Numbered from the stretch's first letter, positions 6,445-15,750 are shown. The stretch: DNA of 34,306 nucleotides from Hominisplanchenecus faecis (GCF_020687205.1 NZ_JAJEQE010000038.1:1-34306); one strand, 5' to 3'. Notes: a model not told the origin generated them from the sequence alone. Numbers and translations: made by a program.

Positions 6445-9400
6445 TTATTTAAAGTAAGCAACTCCGGATTCAAAGATCTTCATATCCTGCTCGCCAAAGA
6501 TATTGATCGCAACGGAATCTCCTCTTCTCTCTGCATGAGCCATCTTACCAAGCACACGTCCGTCCGGGCTTGTGATACCTTCGATTGCATAGTAGGAACC
6601 ATTGACATTCCATTCTTCGTCGTTAAGCTGAACATTGCCGTCTGCATCCACGTAACGTGTTGCGATCTGGCCGTTTTCATAGAGTTTTTTGATCCATTCT
6701 TCGCTTGCCACGAAACGTCCCTCGCCATGCGATGCCGGACTGCAGTAAGTTGCTCCGAGCTCTGCCTGTGCCAGCCATGGGGATTTGTTTGTCACAACTT
6801 TTGTATAGACCATCTTGGAAATATGGCGGCCGATGGTGTTGTAGGTCAGTGTCGGAGAATCCGGTGTCTGACCGGTGATCTTTCCGTAAGGAACCAGTCC
6901 CAGTTTGATCAGTGCCTGGAATCCGTTACAGATACCAAGGGCCAGTCCGTCCCTCTCTTCCAGAAGTCTGGTAACGGCTTCTTTCATCTTTGCATTCTGG
7001 AATGCTGTTGCGAAGAATTTTGCGGAACCATCCGGTTCATCACCTGCTGAGAATCCGCCCGGGAACATGATGATCTGTGCCTGATCGATCGCTTTTGCAA
7101 AAATATTGACAGAATCACGGATATCTTCTGCTGTCAGGTTTTTGAATACTTTGACATCCACTTCTGCACCTGCACGTTCAAATGCCTTTGTGCTGTCGTA
7201 TTCGCAGTTTGTACCTGGGAATACCGGAATAAATACGCGAGGTTTTGCCACTTTATGTTTGCATACATAAACGCTTCCTGCATGATAGCAGCCGTTCTCG
7301 TCGATCGTGCCGCCATCTGCTGCCTGCTGTGCTTCTATGCTCTCCGGTGCCGGTCCGTCGTTTTTCTCTGCTCCGGATACGGTTTTAAATACCTTCTCCA
7401 GCGTACCTTTCCATGCAGTCAGAGCCTCTTCCATTGTAACTTTTACATCCCCATAGGAAAGCACTGCATCATCTTCTACTTCACCAACCACAACGCCTGC
7501 GATCGTAAGCTCTGCCACTTTATCTGCCGGTACTTCTGCTACGATGCTTCCGAAATCTGCTGCAAAGAGGTCTTCTTTTGCTACCTGTGCATCGATCTTG
7601 ACACCTTTGTGGTTACCAAATGCCATCTTGCTGAGTGCTGCTGCCAGACCATTTCCGTCCAGTGCATAGGCAGATACGATCCTGCCTGCTTTAACATCTT
7701 CAAAGAATTTATGATACTGATCCATGATCTTCTCATAATCCGGCAGATCATAAGCATCACGCTCGATTTTCAGCAGAACCAGTTTGTTTCCCGCTTTTTT
7801 CAGTTCCGGTGTAATCATGGTCTTGTCACTTGCCACATCTACAGCAAAAGATACCAGTGTCGGCGGAACATCGATCTCATTGAAGGTTCCGGACATACTG
7901 TCTTTTCCTCCGATGGACGGCAGTCCAAATCCGAGCTGTGCATCGTATGCACCAAGCAGTGCCAGGAACGGCTGGCTCCATCTTGCCGGATCTTCGGTCA
8001 TACGACGGAAGTACTCCTGGAAAGTGAAACGGATCTTGCTGAAATCTCCGCCGCCTGCAACGATACGTGAAACGGACTCGATCACAGCGTAGATTGCTCC
8101 ATGATACGGGCTCCAGCTTGACAGATACGGATCAAAGCCGTAGCTCATCATCGTTACAGTGTCTGTCTTGCCTTCCAGTACCGGAAGTTTTGCAACCATT
8201 GCCTGTGTCTCTGTCAACTGATATTTACCGCCGTACGGCATCAGCACAGAGCCTGCTCCGATGGAACTGTCAAACATTTCCACAAGACCTTTCTGTGAAC
8301 AGCAGTTCAGATCAGCCAGCATGGAGAGCCATTTTTCTTTTACATCTGTTACTTCCGGTTTTGTGAAATATTTATTTTCCTGTGAAGGAATCTCTGCTTT
8401 TACATCGGTCTCCTGATGTGCACCGTTTGTATCCAGGAATGCTCTGGAAATATTTACGATTTCTTTGTCTCTCCAGATCAGGACAAGACGCGGGGATTCT
8501 GTGACAACTGCCACTTCTACTGCTTCCAGGTTTTCTTCGTTTGCGTATTTCAGGAATTCCTCAACATCTTTCGGATCTACGACAACAGCCATACGTTCCT
8601 GAGATTCGGAGATGGCGATCTCGGTTCCGTCAAGACCTGCGTATTTTTTCGGCACTTTGTCAAGGTAGATGTTCAGTCCGTCTGCTAATTCTCCGATTGC
8701 TACGGATACACCGCCTGCACCGAAGTCGTTACACTTTTTGATCAGTCTGCTGACTTCCGGACGGCGGAACATTCTCTGGATCTTACGTTCGGTCGGTGCA
8801 TTTCCTTTCTGTACTTCTGCTCCGCACACTTCGATGGAAGCTTCGGTGTGGACTTTGGAAGAACCGGTTGCACCGCCGATACCGTCACGGCCGGTACGTC
8901 CGCCAAGCAGAATGATGATATCGCCCGGATCAGATGTCATTCTCTTTACATCTTTACGCGGAGCGGCACCCATAACAGCTCCGATCTCCATTCTCTTTGC
9001 AACGTAATCCGGATGATAGATTTCTTTGACATATCCGGTTGCAAGACCGATCTGGTTACCGTAGGAACTATAGCCGTGTGCTGCCTCACGTACCAGTTTT
9101 TTCTGTGGGAGCTTACCTTTGAGTGTTTCTTTAACAGAAACGGTCGGATCCGCCGCACCGGTCACACGCATTGCCTGATATACATAGGTACGTCCGGAAA
9201 GCGGATCTCGGATTGCACCGCCAAGACAGGTTGCCGCACCACCGAAAGGTTCGATCTCGGTCGGATGATTGTGTGTTTCGTTCTTAAAGTTAACCAGCCA
9301 TTCTTCTGTCTTTCCGTCAATCTCAACCGGAACTACGATACTGCAGGCATTGATCTCATCGGATTCTTCCTGGTCATCGAGTTTTCCTTCTTTTTTGAGT

Positions 9401-10254
9401 TTACGCATTGCCATCAGTGCCAGATCCATCAGACATACGAATTTATCGTCTCTTCCTTTGAAGATCTCTGCACGGTCAGCCAGATATTTCTGATAGGTGC
9501 CTTCGATCGGCTCACGGTAATATCCATCGGTAAATGCAACATTCTTCAGTTCTGTTGAGAATGTTGTATGACGGCAGTGATCAGACCAGTAGGTATCCAG
9601 AACACGGATCTCGGTCATGGATGGATCACGGTGTTCTTCGGATTTGAAGTAATTCTGGATATGTAAAAAGTCTTTGAAGGTCATTGCAAGATTCAAAGAA
9701 TCGTACCGTTTCTTCAGTTCTTCCTCCGGCATATCCTGAAATCCGTCCAGGATCGCCACATCTGCAGGCTCTTCAAATTTTGCAACCAGCGTTTCCGGTT
9801 TTTCCATGCCGATTTCCCGGGAATCAACCGGATTGATGCAGTGATGTTTGATAGCTTCGAACTCTTCATTGCTCACTTCGCCTTCGATCACATACGTGGT
9901 GGCAGAACGGATCACCGGTTCTTCCTCTTCATTCAGGAATTTCACACACTGTACTGCGGAATCTGCTCTCTGGTCAAACTGTCCAGGAAGAAATTCTACA
10001 GAAAAGACGCGTGCGTTCTCTGCCATCTCGAAACTTTCTTTGTAAAGGGTATCTACCGGCGGTTCTGCAAAAACGGTCTTGCATGCTTTTTCAAAAACAT
10101 CATCCGATATATTTTCCACATCATAACGAATCAGTACTCTGACTCCGGTCAGTCCGGATACTCCCAGATATTTACGGAGTTCATGCCGAAGATCCTTTGC
10201 CTGTACAGCAAAAGCCGGCTTCTTTTCCACATATACTCTTCTTACGCTGCTCAT
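6445..10254 (-). CDS. purL: Phosphoribosylformylglycinamidine synthase, single-chain form
   Basis: This 1269-residue enzyme makes FGAM from FGAR, glutamine and ATP in purine synthesis. Order: PurS-like N-terminus (RRVYVEKKPAF onward), linker, two AIRS-type halves with HNHPTEIEPFGGAATCLGG at about 330-350 and the ATP-site motifs SIGGKDSMSGTF and GAGGVSVAIGELADGL, then a C-terminal glutamine amidotransferase with FPGGFSAGDE, nucleophile Cys in GICNGFQ and catalytic His in ASHGEGRF. The start is ATG 10254, five bases after GGAGG; an ATG four codons upstream overlaps that site. It is monocistronic, with its own promoter (10300-10328) and a strong terminator. In many Firmicutes this enzyme is split into PurS, PurQ and PurL; here it is one chain. 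Confidence 0.96.
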   Translation of the reverse strand: MSSVRRVYVEKKPAFAVQAKDLRHELRKYLGVSGLTGVRVLIRYDVENISDDVFEKACKTVFAEPPVDTLYKESFEMAENARVFSVEFLPGQFDQRADSAVQCVKFLNEEEEPVIRSATTYVIEGEVSNEEFEAIKHHCINPVDSREIGMEKPETLVAKFEEPADVAILDGFQDMPEEELKKRYDSLNLAMTFKDFLHIQNYFKSEEHRDPSMTEIRVLDTYWSDHCRHTTFSTELKNVAFTDGYYREPIEGTYQKYLADRAEIFKGRDDKFVCLMDLALMAMRKLKKEGKLDDQEESDEINACSIVVPVEIDGKTEEWLVNFKNETHNHPTEIEPFGGAATCLGGAIRDPLSGRTYVYQAMRVTGAADPTVSVKETLKGKLPQKKLVREAAHGYSSYGNQIGLATGYVKEIYHPDYVAKRMEIGAVMGAAPRKDVKRMTSDPGDIIILLGGRTGRDGIGGATGSSKVHTEASIEVCGAEVQKGNAPTERKIQRMFRRPEVSRLIKKCNDFGAGGVSVAIGELADGLNIYLDKVPKKYAGLDGTEIAISESQERMAVVVDPKDVEEFLKYANEENLEAVEVAVVTESPRLVLIWRDKEIVNISRAFLDTNGAHQETDVKAEIPSQENKYFTKPEVTDVKEKWLSMLADLNCCSQKGLVEMFDSSIGAGSVLMPYGGKYQLTETQAMVAKLPVLEGKTDTVTMMSYGFDPYLSSWSPYHGAIYAVIESVSRIVAGGGDFSKIRFTFQEYFRRMTEDPARWSQPFLALLGAYDAQLGFGLPSIGGKDSMSGTFNEIDVPPTLVSFAVDVASDKTMITPELKKAGNKLVLLKIERDAYDLPDYEKIMDQYHKFFEDVKAGRIVSAYALDGNGLAAALSKMAFGNHKGVKIDAQVAKEDLFAADFGSIVAEVPADKVAELTIAGVVVGEVEDDAVLSYGDVKVTMEEALTAWKGTLEKVFKTVSGAEKNDGPAPESIEAQQAADGGTIDENGCYHAGSVYVCKHKVAKPRVFIPVFPGTNCEYDSTKAFERAGAEVDVKVFKNLTAEDIRDSVNIFAKAIDQAQIIMFPGGFSAGDEPDGSAKFFATAFQNAKMKEAVTRLLEERDGLALGICNGFQALIKLGLVPYGKITGQTPDSPTLTYNTIGRHISKMVYTKVVTNKSPWLAQAELGATYCSPASHGEGRFVASEEWIKKLYENGQIATRYVDADGNVQLNDEEWNVNGSYYAIEGITSPDGRVLGKMAHAERRGDSVAINIFGEQDMKIFESGVAYFK

Positions 10255-10299
10255 AAGTTCCTCCATGCTCTGTATTGGTTGGTTAGTTACCTGTCTGCT

Positions 10300-10328
10300 A
10301 TTGTATCACCTGACAGATTTTCTGACAA
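10300..10328 (-). promoter_or_regulatory. Promoter for purL
   Basis: Minus strand TTGTCA (10323-10328), 17-bp spacer, TACAAT (10300-10305). The short leader shows no purine riboswitch-like structure. Confidence 0.7.
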
Positions 10329-10336
10329 GTCGTATT

Positions 10337-12697
10337 TTAGTCCTCGTATTCTGAAAGCTCCCAGAAACGCCCGAGTTTGTCTGCTACATTACTCCGGCTG
10401 CAATACTCACACTCCTCCCATTCTCTCGGAAACATCTTCCGGTATTCACTTTTCGCAAAGCGTTCGTCAAGCAACAGCACTACGCCCCGATCCTGTGCGG
10501 TACGGATCACTCTTCCCGCGGACTGCAGAACTTTATTCATCCCCGGATAGCGATAGGCATAGGCAAAACCGTCCTCGTTTCTTCCATCATAATACTGTTT
10601 GAGAATCTCACGTTCCCTGCAGATCTGCGGAATACCGGTTCCGACGATGATCGCTCCGATCAGACTGTCCTCTTTCAGGTCGATCCCTTCTCCAAAAATC
10701 CCGCCCATCACACAGAATCCCAGAAGTCCCTCGTCCTCTTTTCGCTTCTGCTCAAATTCATGCAGAAATGCCTCTCTTTCCTCCTCAGTCATCCCGGATG
10801 TCTGGCAGATACAGCGAATACTGGTATCCAGCTGCGGCCCGGTACACGCCATCACATCCTGAAGCATACGATAGGATGGAAAAAATGCCAGATAATTTCC
10901 CTTTTTCTGCATGACCGTCTGTTTGATATAAGCTGCGATCCGCATATATTCTTCCTGACCTCTTCTTGTATAACGGCTGCTGACATCCGTTCCGATCAGA
11001 ACAGCACGTTTTTTTGGATCAAACGGAGACCTGGCATAGATTGCATAATCGTCCTTCGCCTCACTCAGCAGACTGATGTAATACTGCACCGGAAGAAGCG
11101 TTGCCGAGAAAAAGACAGCTGCGTTCGCTTTGTCCAGACATTTCTGGATGTTTGCCGATGTATCCACACAGTAGAGACGCACTAAAAAACTTCCGTCCGG
11201 TGCATAGTACGTGTAGATCACATAATGATCATCCACCAGATCATAAATATTCAGGAATTTAGAAACTTCAAAATAAAATTCCAGCAATTTTTCATGCACT
11301 TCTTCATCCGGTTCCTCTTCCAGAAAATCTTCCAGTTCACCACAGAGATTCATCAGCGGCAGGATCAGCTCACTTATATTTTTTCGTATCTGATAATCTT
11401 CGCATTCCCGCTTCCATTCCAGAAGAACCCGGTTGCATTTTTCCAGCGTACGGCTGATTTTTCTGCTTTTGCTTTTTAGCAGGCGGCGAATTTCAAGAAA
11501 TCGCTCTTTGCAAAGACTTGCACTGTACATTTCCCGTCCTCGTTCCACCAGATTGTGTGCCTCATCGATCAGAAACAGATACTCTCCTTTTATATTGTCC
11601 CCAAAAAAACGCTTCAGCCTTGCATTCGGATCAAATACATAATTATAGTCACAGATCACGGCATCCACCCACATCGCAAGATCCAGCGTCATCTCATAGG
11701 GGCAGACTTTCCATTTTTCGCTCTGTTTCCAGATGGCTTCCCGGTCAAACACCTCGGTCTCATTCAGCATTTCAAAAACTGCTTCGTTCACCCGGTCATA
11801 ATGCCCTTTCGCATACGGACATTCGATCGGATTGCATTTTGCCTCTTCCAGTGGACAGATCTTTTCTTTTGCTGTCAGCGTCAGTACTTTATAGCGAAGC
11901 CCTTTGCCTTTTAAAACAGAAAAAGCTTCTTCTGCAACGGTCCTTGTGACCGTCTTCGCCGTCAGATAAAAAATCTTTTCACCAAGATTTTCACCGACTG
12001 CTTTTACTGTTGGAAAGACCGTGGATATGGTTTTGCCGACACCGGTCGGTGCCTGGATAAAGAGTTTCTTCCTGTGTGCGATCGTCCGGTATACAGCTGC
12101 CGCCAGCTGTTTCTGCCCTTCCCGGTAAGGAAACGGAAAAACACAGGCATGGATGCTTTCCTGCCGACACGTTTTCCATTTCACCTGCATTTCACACCAC
12201 TTGCAGTATTGCTCCGTCAATTCATCAAACCAGCTTTTCAGCTCTTTTACTGAAAACTCCTGCACAAAACGCCGAATCTCTTCTGTTTCCAGATTGCAGT
12301 ACGTCATCTGCACCGAAATCACATCCAGTTTCTGCTCACTTCCGTAAATCGCCGCATAACACTTCGCCTGTGCCAGATGCAGCAGATCCGGCTTTTCCAT
12401 AGTATCCAGACTGCGGTACACCCCTTTTATCTCATCCACCGTGATCCGCCCGTCCTGTTCCAGGATACCGTCTGCCCGTCCTTCTACGAAAAGTGTAAAC
12501 GTTTCTTTTACAATCTCGGCCTTCAGAGAAACTTCCGGTCGGTATCCGGCTCCCATGCTGCCCTGTATTTTCCTGTGTATCCGGCTTCCGAGCTGCATGG
12601 CTTCCTTATCGGCCATTCCTCCTTTGCCGCCGTCAATATCGCCGCTGTGCAGCAAAAACTCCACCAGCGAACGTACCGATATCCGAAACTTTTCCAC
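10337..12697 (-). CDS. XPD/DinG-family DNA helicase with N-terminal PD-(D/E)XK nuclease domain
   Basis: About 786 residues. The N-terminus (about 1-180) shows Cas4/RecB-type nuclease motifs: LGSRIHRKIQ (His), VEGRADGIL (Asp) and TVDEIKGVYR (E-x-K). The helicase follows, with Walker A QAPTGVGKTIS, a cysteine cluster CPLEEAKCNPIECPYAKG plus WKVCPYE (the [4Fe-4S] ligands of XPD), DEAH box FLIDEAHNLVERG and motif VI SAGRVIRTAQDRG. It should be an iron-sulfur superfamily 2 helicase, 5'-3' by analogy with XPD/DinG, probably in DNA repair. I choose GTG 12697 because GGAGGG lies six bases upstream; the ATG at 12712 has no ribosome site. Confidence 0.85.
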   Translation of the reverse strand: MEKFRISVRSLVEFLLHSGDIDGGKGGMADKEAMQLGSRIHRKIQGSMGAGYRPEVSLKAEIVKETFTLFVEGRADGILEQDGRITVDEIKGVYRSLDTMEKPDLLHLAQAKCYAAIYGSEQKLDVISVQMTYCNLETEEIRRFVQEFSVKELKSWFDELTEQYCKWCEMQVKWKTCRQESIHACVFPFPYREGQKQLAAAVYRTIAHRKKLFIQAPTGVGKTISTVFPTVKAVGENLGEKIFYLTAKTVTRTVAEEAFSVLKGKGLRYKVLTLTAKEKICPLEEAKCNPIECPYAKGHYDRVNEAVFEMLNETEVFDREAIWKQSEKWKVCPYEMTLDLAMWVDAVICDYNYVFDPNARLKRFFGDNIKGEYLFLIDEAHNLVERGREMYSASLCKERFLEIRRLLKSKSRKISRTLEKCNRVLLEWKRECEDYQIRKNISELILPLMNLCGELEDFLEEEPDEEVHEKLLEFYFEVSKFLNIYDLVDDHYVIYTYYAPDGSFLVRLYCVDTSANIQKCLDKANAAVFFSATLLPVQYYISLLSEAKDDYAIYARSPFDPKKRAVLIGTDVSSRYTRRGQEEYMRIAAYIKQTVMQKKGNYLAFFPSYRMLQDVMACTGPQLDTSIRCICQTSGMTEEEREAFLHEFEQKRKEDEGLLGFCVMGGIFGEGIDLKEDSLIGAIIVGTGIPQICREREILKQYYDGRNEDGFAYAYRYPGMNKVLQSAGRVIRTAQDRGVVLLLDERFAKSEYRKMFPREWEECEYCSRSNVADKLGRFWELSEYED

Positions 12698-12730
12698 TTT
12701 ACTCCCTCCCATACTGATTCTGCAAAAAAA

Positions 12731-12779
12731 TTGCTGCAGGACAAAGCTCTGTCTTTTGGACTCACTTCGTACTGCAGCA
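12731..12779 (-). terminator. Terminator after the HPr-like gene
   Basis: The outer arms TTGCTGCAG (12731-12739) and CTGCAGCA (12772-12779) pair, with further inner pairing. On the minus strand the hairpin is followed by TTTTTTT (complement of 12724-12730). It separates the HPr-like gene from the helicase. Confidence 0.7.
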
Positions 12780-12793
12780 TTTTTATGATCGGA

Positions 12794-12812
12794 ATATGAT
12801 CTCAGATCATAT
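12794..12812. other. Perfect 19-bp palindrome
   Basis: ATATGATCT-C-AGATCATAT lies between the HPr-like stop codon and its terminator. It may be an extra RNA hairpin or a protein-binding site; nothing else identifies it. Confidence 0.5.
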
Positions 12813-12820
12813 GCTCTTCT

Positions 12821-13048
12821 TTATGCACATGCGTATTTACATAACACATTTTCAAAAGCGTTATTTTTACCGCCATATTTTACGGTTAATTCTCTTGACA
12901 AATCCAGACTCAGCACTCCCAGCATAGATTTGGCATCAATGATTATCCTGTTATAAAATACGTCAATGTCAAAATCACACTTTTCAGCGGCATGAACAAA
13001 TTCCTTGACTTCTTCATATTCCGTAAGTTTGATTTTCTTTTCCAACAT
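12821..13048 (-). CDS. HPr-like protein lacking the phosphorylatable His15
   Basis: 75 residues. The second half IIIDAKSMLGVLSLDLSRELTVKYGG follows HPr, including the Ser46-site region (KSMLGVLSL, Ser41 here). The N-terminal GLHARPA loop with His15 is absent, replaced by TEYEEVKEFVHAAEKCDFD, so PTS phosphotransfer via His is unlikely. It may act as a regulator or a Crh-like partner; this is inference. ATG 13048 lies nine bases after AGGAGG, and an ATG directly abutting that site is rejected. It is monocistronic with a promoter at 13141-13169 and a terminator downstream. Confidence 0.75.
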   Translation of the reverse strand: MLEKKIKLTEYEEVKEFVHAAEKCDFDIDVFYNRIIIDAKSMLGVLSLDLSRELTVKYGGKNNAFENVLCKYACA

Positions 13049-13140
13049 AATCTGCATCCTCCTGTTCTGCGAAATGTTGTGTCTCGAAATCATTCCCGCA
13101 ATCTCTGCAAGAAAGATCTCTTTGTTTTTACGTTGCACGT

Positions 13141-13169
13141 ATTATGACACCAAGCTCTTTATTTGTCAA
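13141..13169 (-). promoter_or_regulatory. Promoter for the HPr-like gene
   Basis: Minus strand TTGACA (13164-13169), 17-bp spacer, CATAAT (13141-13146). Confidence 0.75.
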
Positions 13170-13237
13170 TGTGATTTTTTACGTTTTTTATGTAAAAAAC
13201 AACAAAAAAAGCAACATTTTGACAGGATACATCGCTT

Positions 13238-14026
13238 CTATTTGGAAAAAAGTGCACATTTTTCTTCTTTTTCAAGGTGCTCCGTCTGATATGGGCGGTA
13301 TTTTAATGGCAGAAGCTGCTGCTGCAGTTTTTCATTTTTTCGTTCCTGAATCGCAATCGTATCAAAGAAAATCTGCCATCCCCGGCTCATTTCTTTCTCG
13401 TTATCGGACAATTTCAGTTTTGTTTCATCGAAAGCTTCGATGTGTTCCCAGATCACCCATTCCTTTCCTGCTTCATGCACCAGCATCGCCTGATGCGTCT
13501 TGTCATAGATCATAAAATGCTCCATTGGAAAACGGTCTGCAAAATGCTCCCCGATCAACGCCAGAACCTGTGCCTGCGGTGCGATCACAGAAAACAGAAT
13601 CCCCTTTTCCAGCTCCCGGAATCTCAGAAATTCACAACAGTGCCCTGCCTCCCTCCCGGTTTTTCTCGCCATTCGGAAAATGCGAAAGATGGTCGGATGC
13701 TCCAGTGCATGGATGAGCTTTTTCCCGGTATGCAGTGCCAGCACAATCATTCTGTAGATGTCATCTGCTTTTTGATCATCCGCTGAGAGGAGTGCCTGAT
13801 AGAGAGCTTCAAAATCTTCCAGGTACATTTTTCGATCCAGAGTGCGAAGTACCTTATCTGCCTTCTCTGCATCCGGTCCCACCTCCCGGCAGTCTGTAAA
13901 AAACTCGGGCTGATATCCTTTTTTCAGGGCAAGTTTTACATTTGCATGTCCCAGTCTACTGTCCCACGCATCATAAACCCCGGTCAGGATTCCGCACACA
14001 CTGTCCTCGCACAAAAATACGGTCAT
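13238..14026 (-). CDS. TIGR03915-type DNA-metabolism protein (DUF4130)
   Basis: 262 residues, starting MTVFLCEDSVCGILTGVYDAW, which is the signature opening of this family. AHTGKKL-like (ALHTGKKLIHALEHPTIF) and REAGHCCEFLRF follow, with KEWVIWEHIEAFDETKLKLSDNEKEMSRGWQIFF near 190-225 (landmarks: VIWEHIEAFD and LSDNEKEMS). The family is found next to the radical-SAM protein encoded just upstream, and the C-terminal part is related to uracil-DNA-glycosylase-linked proteins, so a role in base repair or modification is inferred. ATG 14026 lies nine bases after AGGAGG. The gap to the radical-SAM gene is 149 bp with no terminator recognised, so cotranscription under the LexA-like boxes is likely. 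Confidence 0.8.
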   Translation of the reverse strand: MTVFLCEDSVCGILTGVYDAWDSRLGHANVKLALKKGYQPEFFTDCREVGPDAEKADKVLRTLDRKMYLEDFEALYQALLSADDQKADDIYRMIVLALHTGKKLIHALEHPTIFRIFRMARKTGREAGHCCEFLRFRELEKGILFSVIAPQAQVLALIGEHFADRFPMEHFMIYDKTHQAMLVHEAGKEWVIWEHIEAFDETKLKLSDNEKEMSRGWQIFFDTIAIQERKNEKLQQQLLPLKYRPYQTEHLEKEEKCALFSK

Positions 14027-14175
14027 ACTACCCATCCTCCTGATACCAGCAAGTCCACACACTGCTTATTGCTTTTCGCAATTGAAGCAGGGAACTTACT
14101 TGATTTGCTTAAAAAATGTCCTGTAAATAATTCTCTGTTTTGTACTCCTGCAATACGTCCCTGACGAAGTGTAAG

Positions 14176-15489
14176 TCACCTCATATTTGGCAGATCCGCA
14201 AATGGCATAGTATCATCAAAAAGCGACATCTGATGATATTTTGGCACTTCCATACGGGCATCCTGCTTCTCTCCAGCAAGCAGATTACGGACGATCGCAT
14301 CCTCTTCCAGCCTGACCGGATAGTACATCCTGCCGCTGCAGGTGATAAAATAGACTGCTCTCTTTAAAACAACCCCCATCTTTTTCAGACCTTCAAAAGA
14401 AAGACTTCCATATCTTCTCGCCTGGACGATCCGCTTTGCGGACTTGACTCCGATCCCCGGGACACGCAGAAGGGTATGGTAATCCGCAGTGGTAACTTCC
14501 ACCGGAAACTGCTCCAGATGGCCGATCGCCCAGTCACACTTCGGATCTAAGAATACATTGAAATTCGGACGCTTTTCCGAGAGAAGCTCACCTGCCTCAA
14601 ATCCATAAAACCGCATCAGCCAGTCTGCCTGATAAAGTCTGTGCTCCCGTAAAAGAGGAGGACCACCGGGCAGTGTCGGAAGTGCTGCATCTTCATTCAC
14701 CTGAACAAACGCCGAATAAAAGACTCTCTTGATCTGAAACTTCTGATAGAGAGACTCGGCAACCGAAATGATCTGCAGATCATTCTCCGGAGTCGCACCG
14801 ATGATCATCTGCGTACTCTGTCCTGCCGGCACAAACCGCAAACTCCGGCGATATACCGTCAGATCATACTGATTTTCCTGCCGCATGGTCTGGATCTGCC
14901 GCATCGGTGCAAGAATCGTCCTGCGGCTCTTGTGCGGTGCCAGCTTTTTCAGTCCTTCCGCTGTTGGAAGCTCCAGATTGACACTCATCCTGTCCGCCAG
15001 ATAACCGGTCTTTTCAATCAGAACCGGCGAAGCCCCCGGAATCGCTTTTACATGGATATATCCTTCAAAACGGTACTTCGTACGAAGCAGACAGAGTGTC
15101 TGATAAAGAAGCTCCATCGTGTAGTTCGGATTTTGCAGTACACCGGAACTTAAAAATAATCCTTCTATATAATTACGCCGGTAAAACTCGATCGTCAGCT
15201 GACAGACCTCTTCCGGCGTAAATGTGGCACGCGGCACATCGTTACTGCATCGGTTGATACAGTACTTGCAGTCATAGACACACTCGTTGGTCAGCAGAAT
15301 TTTCAAAAGAGAAATACATCTGCCATCCGCCGAAAAGCTGTGACAGATACCGGCTTCCACACAATTCCCGATTCCTGTGCCGCTGCCCTTTCGTTTGGTC
15401 CCGCTTGATGTGCAGGCCACATCATACTTCGCTGCATCACTTAAAATTTTCAGTTTATCAAGAATCCCAAGATTTTCCTGTATTACCAT
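14176..15489 (-). CDS. Radical SAM protein, putative DNA modification/repair (TIGR03916-type)
   Basis: 437 residues. The radical-SAM cluster motif is ECVYDCKYC (Cys70, Cys74, Cys77), followed by substrate-barrel segments EGLFLSSGV and GYIHVKAIPGASP. Near 340-360 a helix-hairpin-helix DNA-binding motif reads LRVPGIGVKSAKRIV. The N-terminus has several more Cys (GNCVEAGICHSF, GRC). The family is annotated as a putative DNA modification/repair radical-SAM protein and occurs beside the gene following here. The start is ATG 15489 (MVIQENLG), preceded by GGGCGGAAG. The longer reading would run through the promoter and LexA-like boxes, which rules it out. Confidence 0.88.
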   Translation of the reverse strand: MVIQENLGILDKLKILSDAAKYDVACTSSGTKRKGSGTGIGNCVEAGICHSFSADGRCISLLKILLTNECVYDCKYCINRCSNDVPRATFTPEEVCQLTIEFYRRNYIEGLFLSSGVLQNPNYTMELLYQTLCLLRTKYRFEGYIHVKAIPGASPVLIEKTGYLADRMSVNLELPTAEGLKKLAPHKSRRTILAPMRQIQTMRQENQYDLTVYRRSLRFVPAGQSTQMIIGATPENDLQIISVAESLYQKFQIKRVFYSAFVQVNEDAALPTLPGGPPLLREHRLYQADWLMRFYGFEAGELLSEKRPNFNVFLDPKCDWAIGHLEQFPVEVTTADYHTLLRVPGIGVKSAKRIVQARRYGSLSFEGLKKMGVVLKRAVYFITCSGRMYYPVRLEEDAIVRNLLAGEKQDARMEVPKYHQMSLFDDTMPFADLPNMR

Positions 15490-15503
15490 CTTCCGCCCTT
15501 TCT

Positions 15504-15531
15504 CGAACCTACGTTCTCGAATATTTGTTCG
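15504..15531 (-). promoter_or_regulatory. Two abutting LexA (SOS) boxes
   Basis: On the plus strand CGAACCTACGTTCT (15504-15517) is followed directly by CGAATATTTGTTCG (15518-15531). Each has one mismatch to the Bacillus/Clostridia LexA consensus CGAAC-N4-GTTCG. They lie immediately downstream of the -10 element and upstream of the radical-SAM ATG, the right place for repression. A third, weaker match (CGAACGTATTTTCT, 15581-15594, two mismatches) sits above the -35. Confidence 0.75.
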
Positions 15532-15532
15532 T

Positions 15533-15561
15533 ATTATAGCATAGCTTTCTGCAAAATGCAA
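15533..15561 (-). promoter_or_regulatory. Promoter for the radical-SAM/DNA-repair genes
   Basis: Minus strand TTGCAT (15556-15561), 17-bp spacer, TATAAT (15533-15538). It abuts the LexA-like boxes. Confidence 0.75.
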
Positions 15562-15671
15562 GTGTAAAGTGCCGGAAATTCGAACGTATTTTCTGGTTTT
15601 TGTCAAAAAACTCCAAGAAGAACATTTACAAAACCTGTGCACCTGCAAACGTTTAAGAATAAATTTTGCAG

Positions 15672-15723
15672 AATCAAAAAGCAGCAAATGCATAAGAAAT
15701 CTTCTTATACATTTGCTGCTTTT
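15672..15723 (-). terminator. Terminator after mrp and the hairpin block
   Basis: A 21-bp stem with one mismatch pairs 15677-15698 with 15702-15723. The minus strand continues with a T run. It isolates the radical-SAM promoter from transcription coming from mrp. Confidence 0.85.
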
Positions 15724-15750
15724 ATAATATGATGATGCCAGGGGTCAAAA

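Noticed and set aside
5623-7050. Long plus-strand open frame of 475 codons
   Set aside because: It is antisense to the RAYT-like gene and purL, rich in Phe/Cys/His as expected from a shadow frame, crosses the purL terminator and has no ribosome site or family match.
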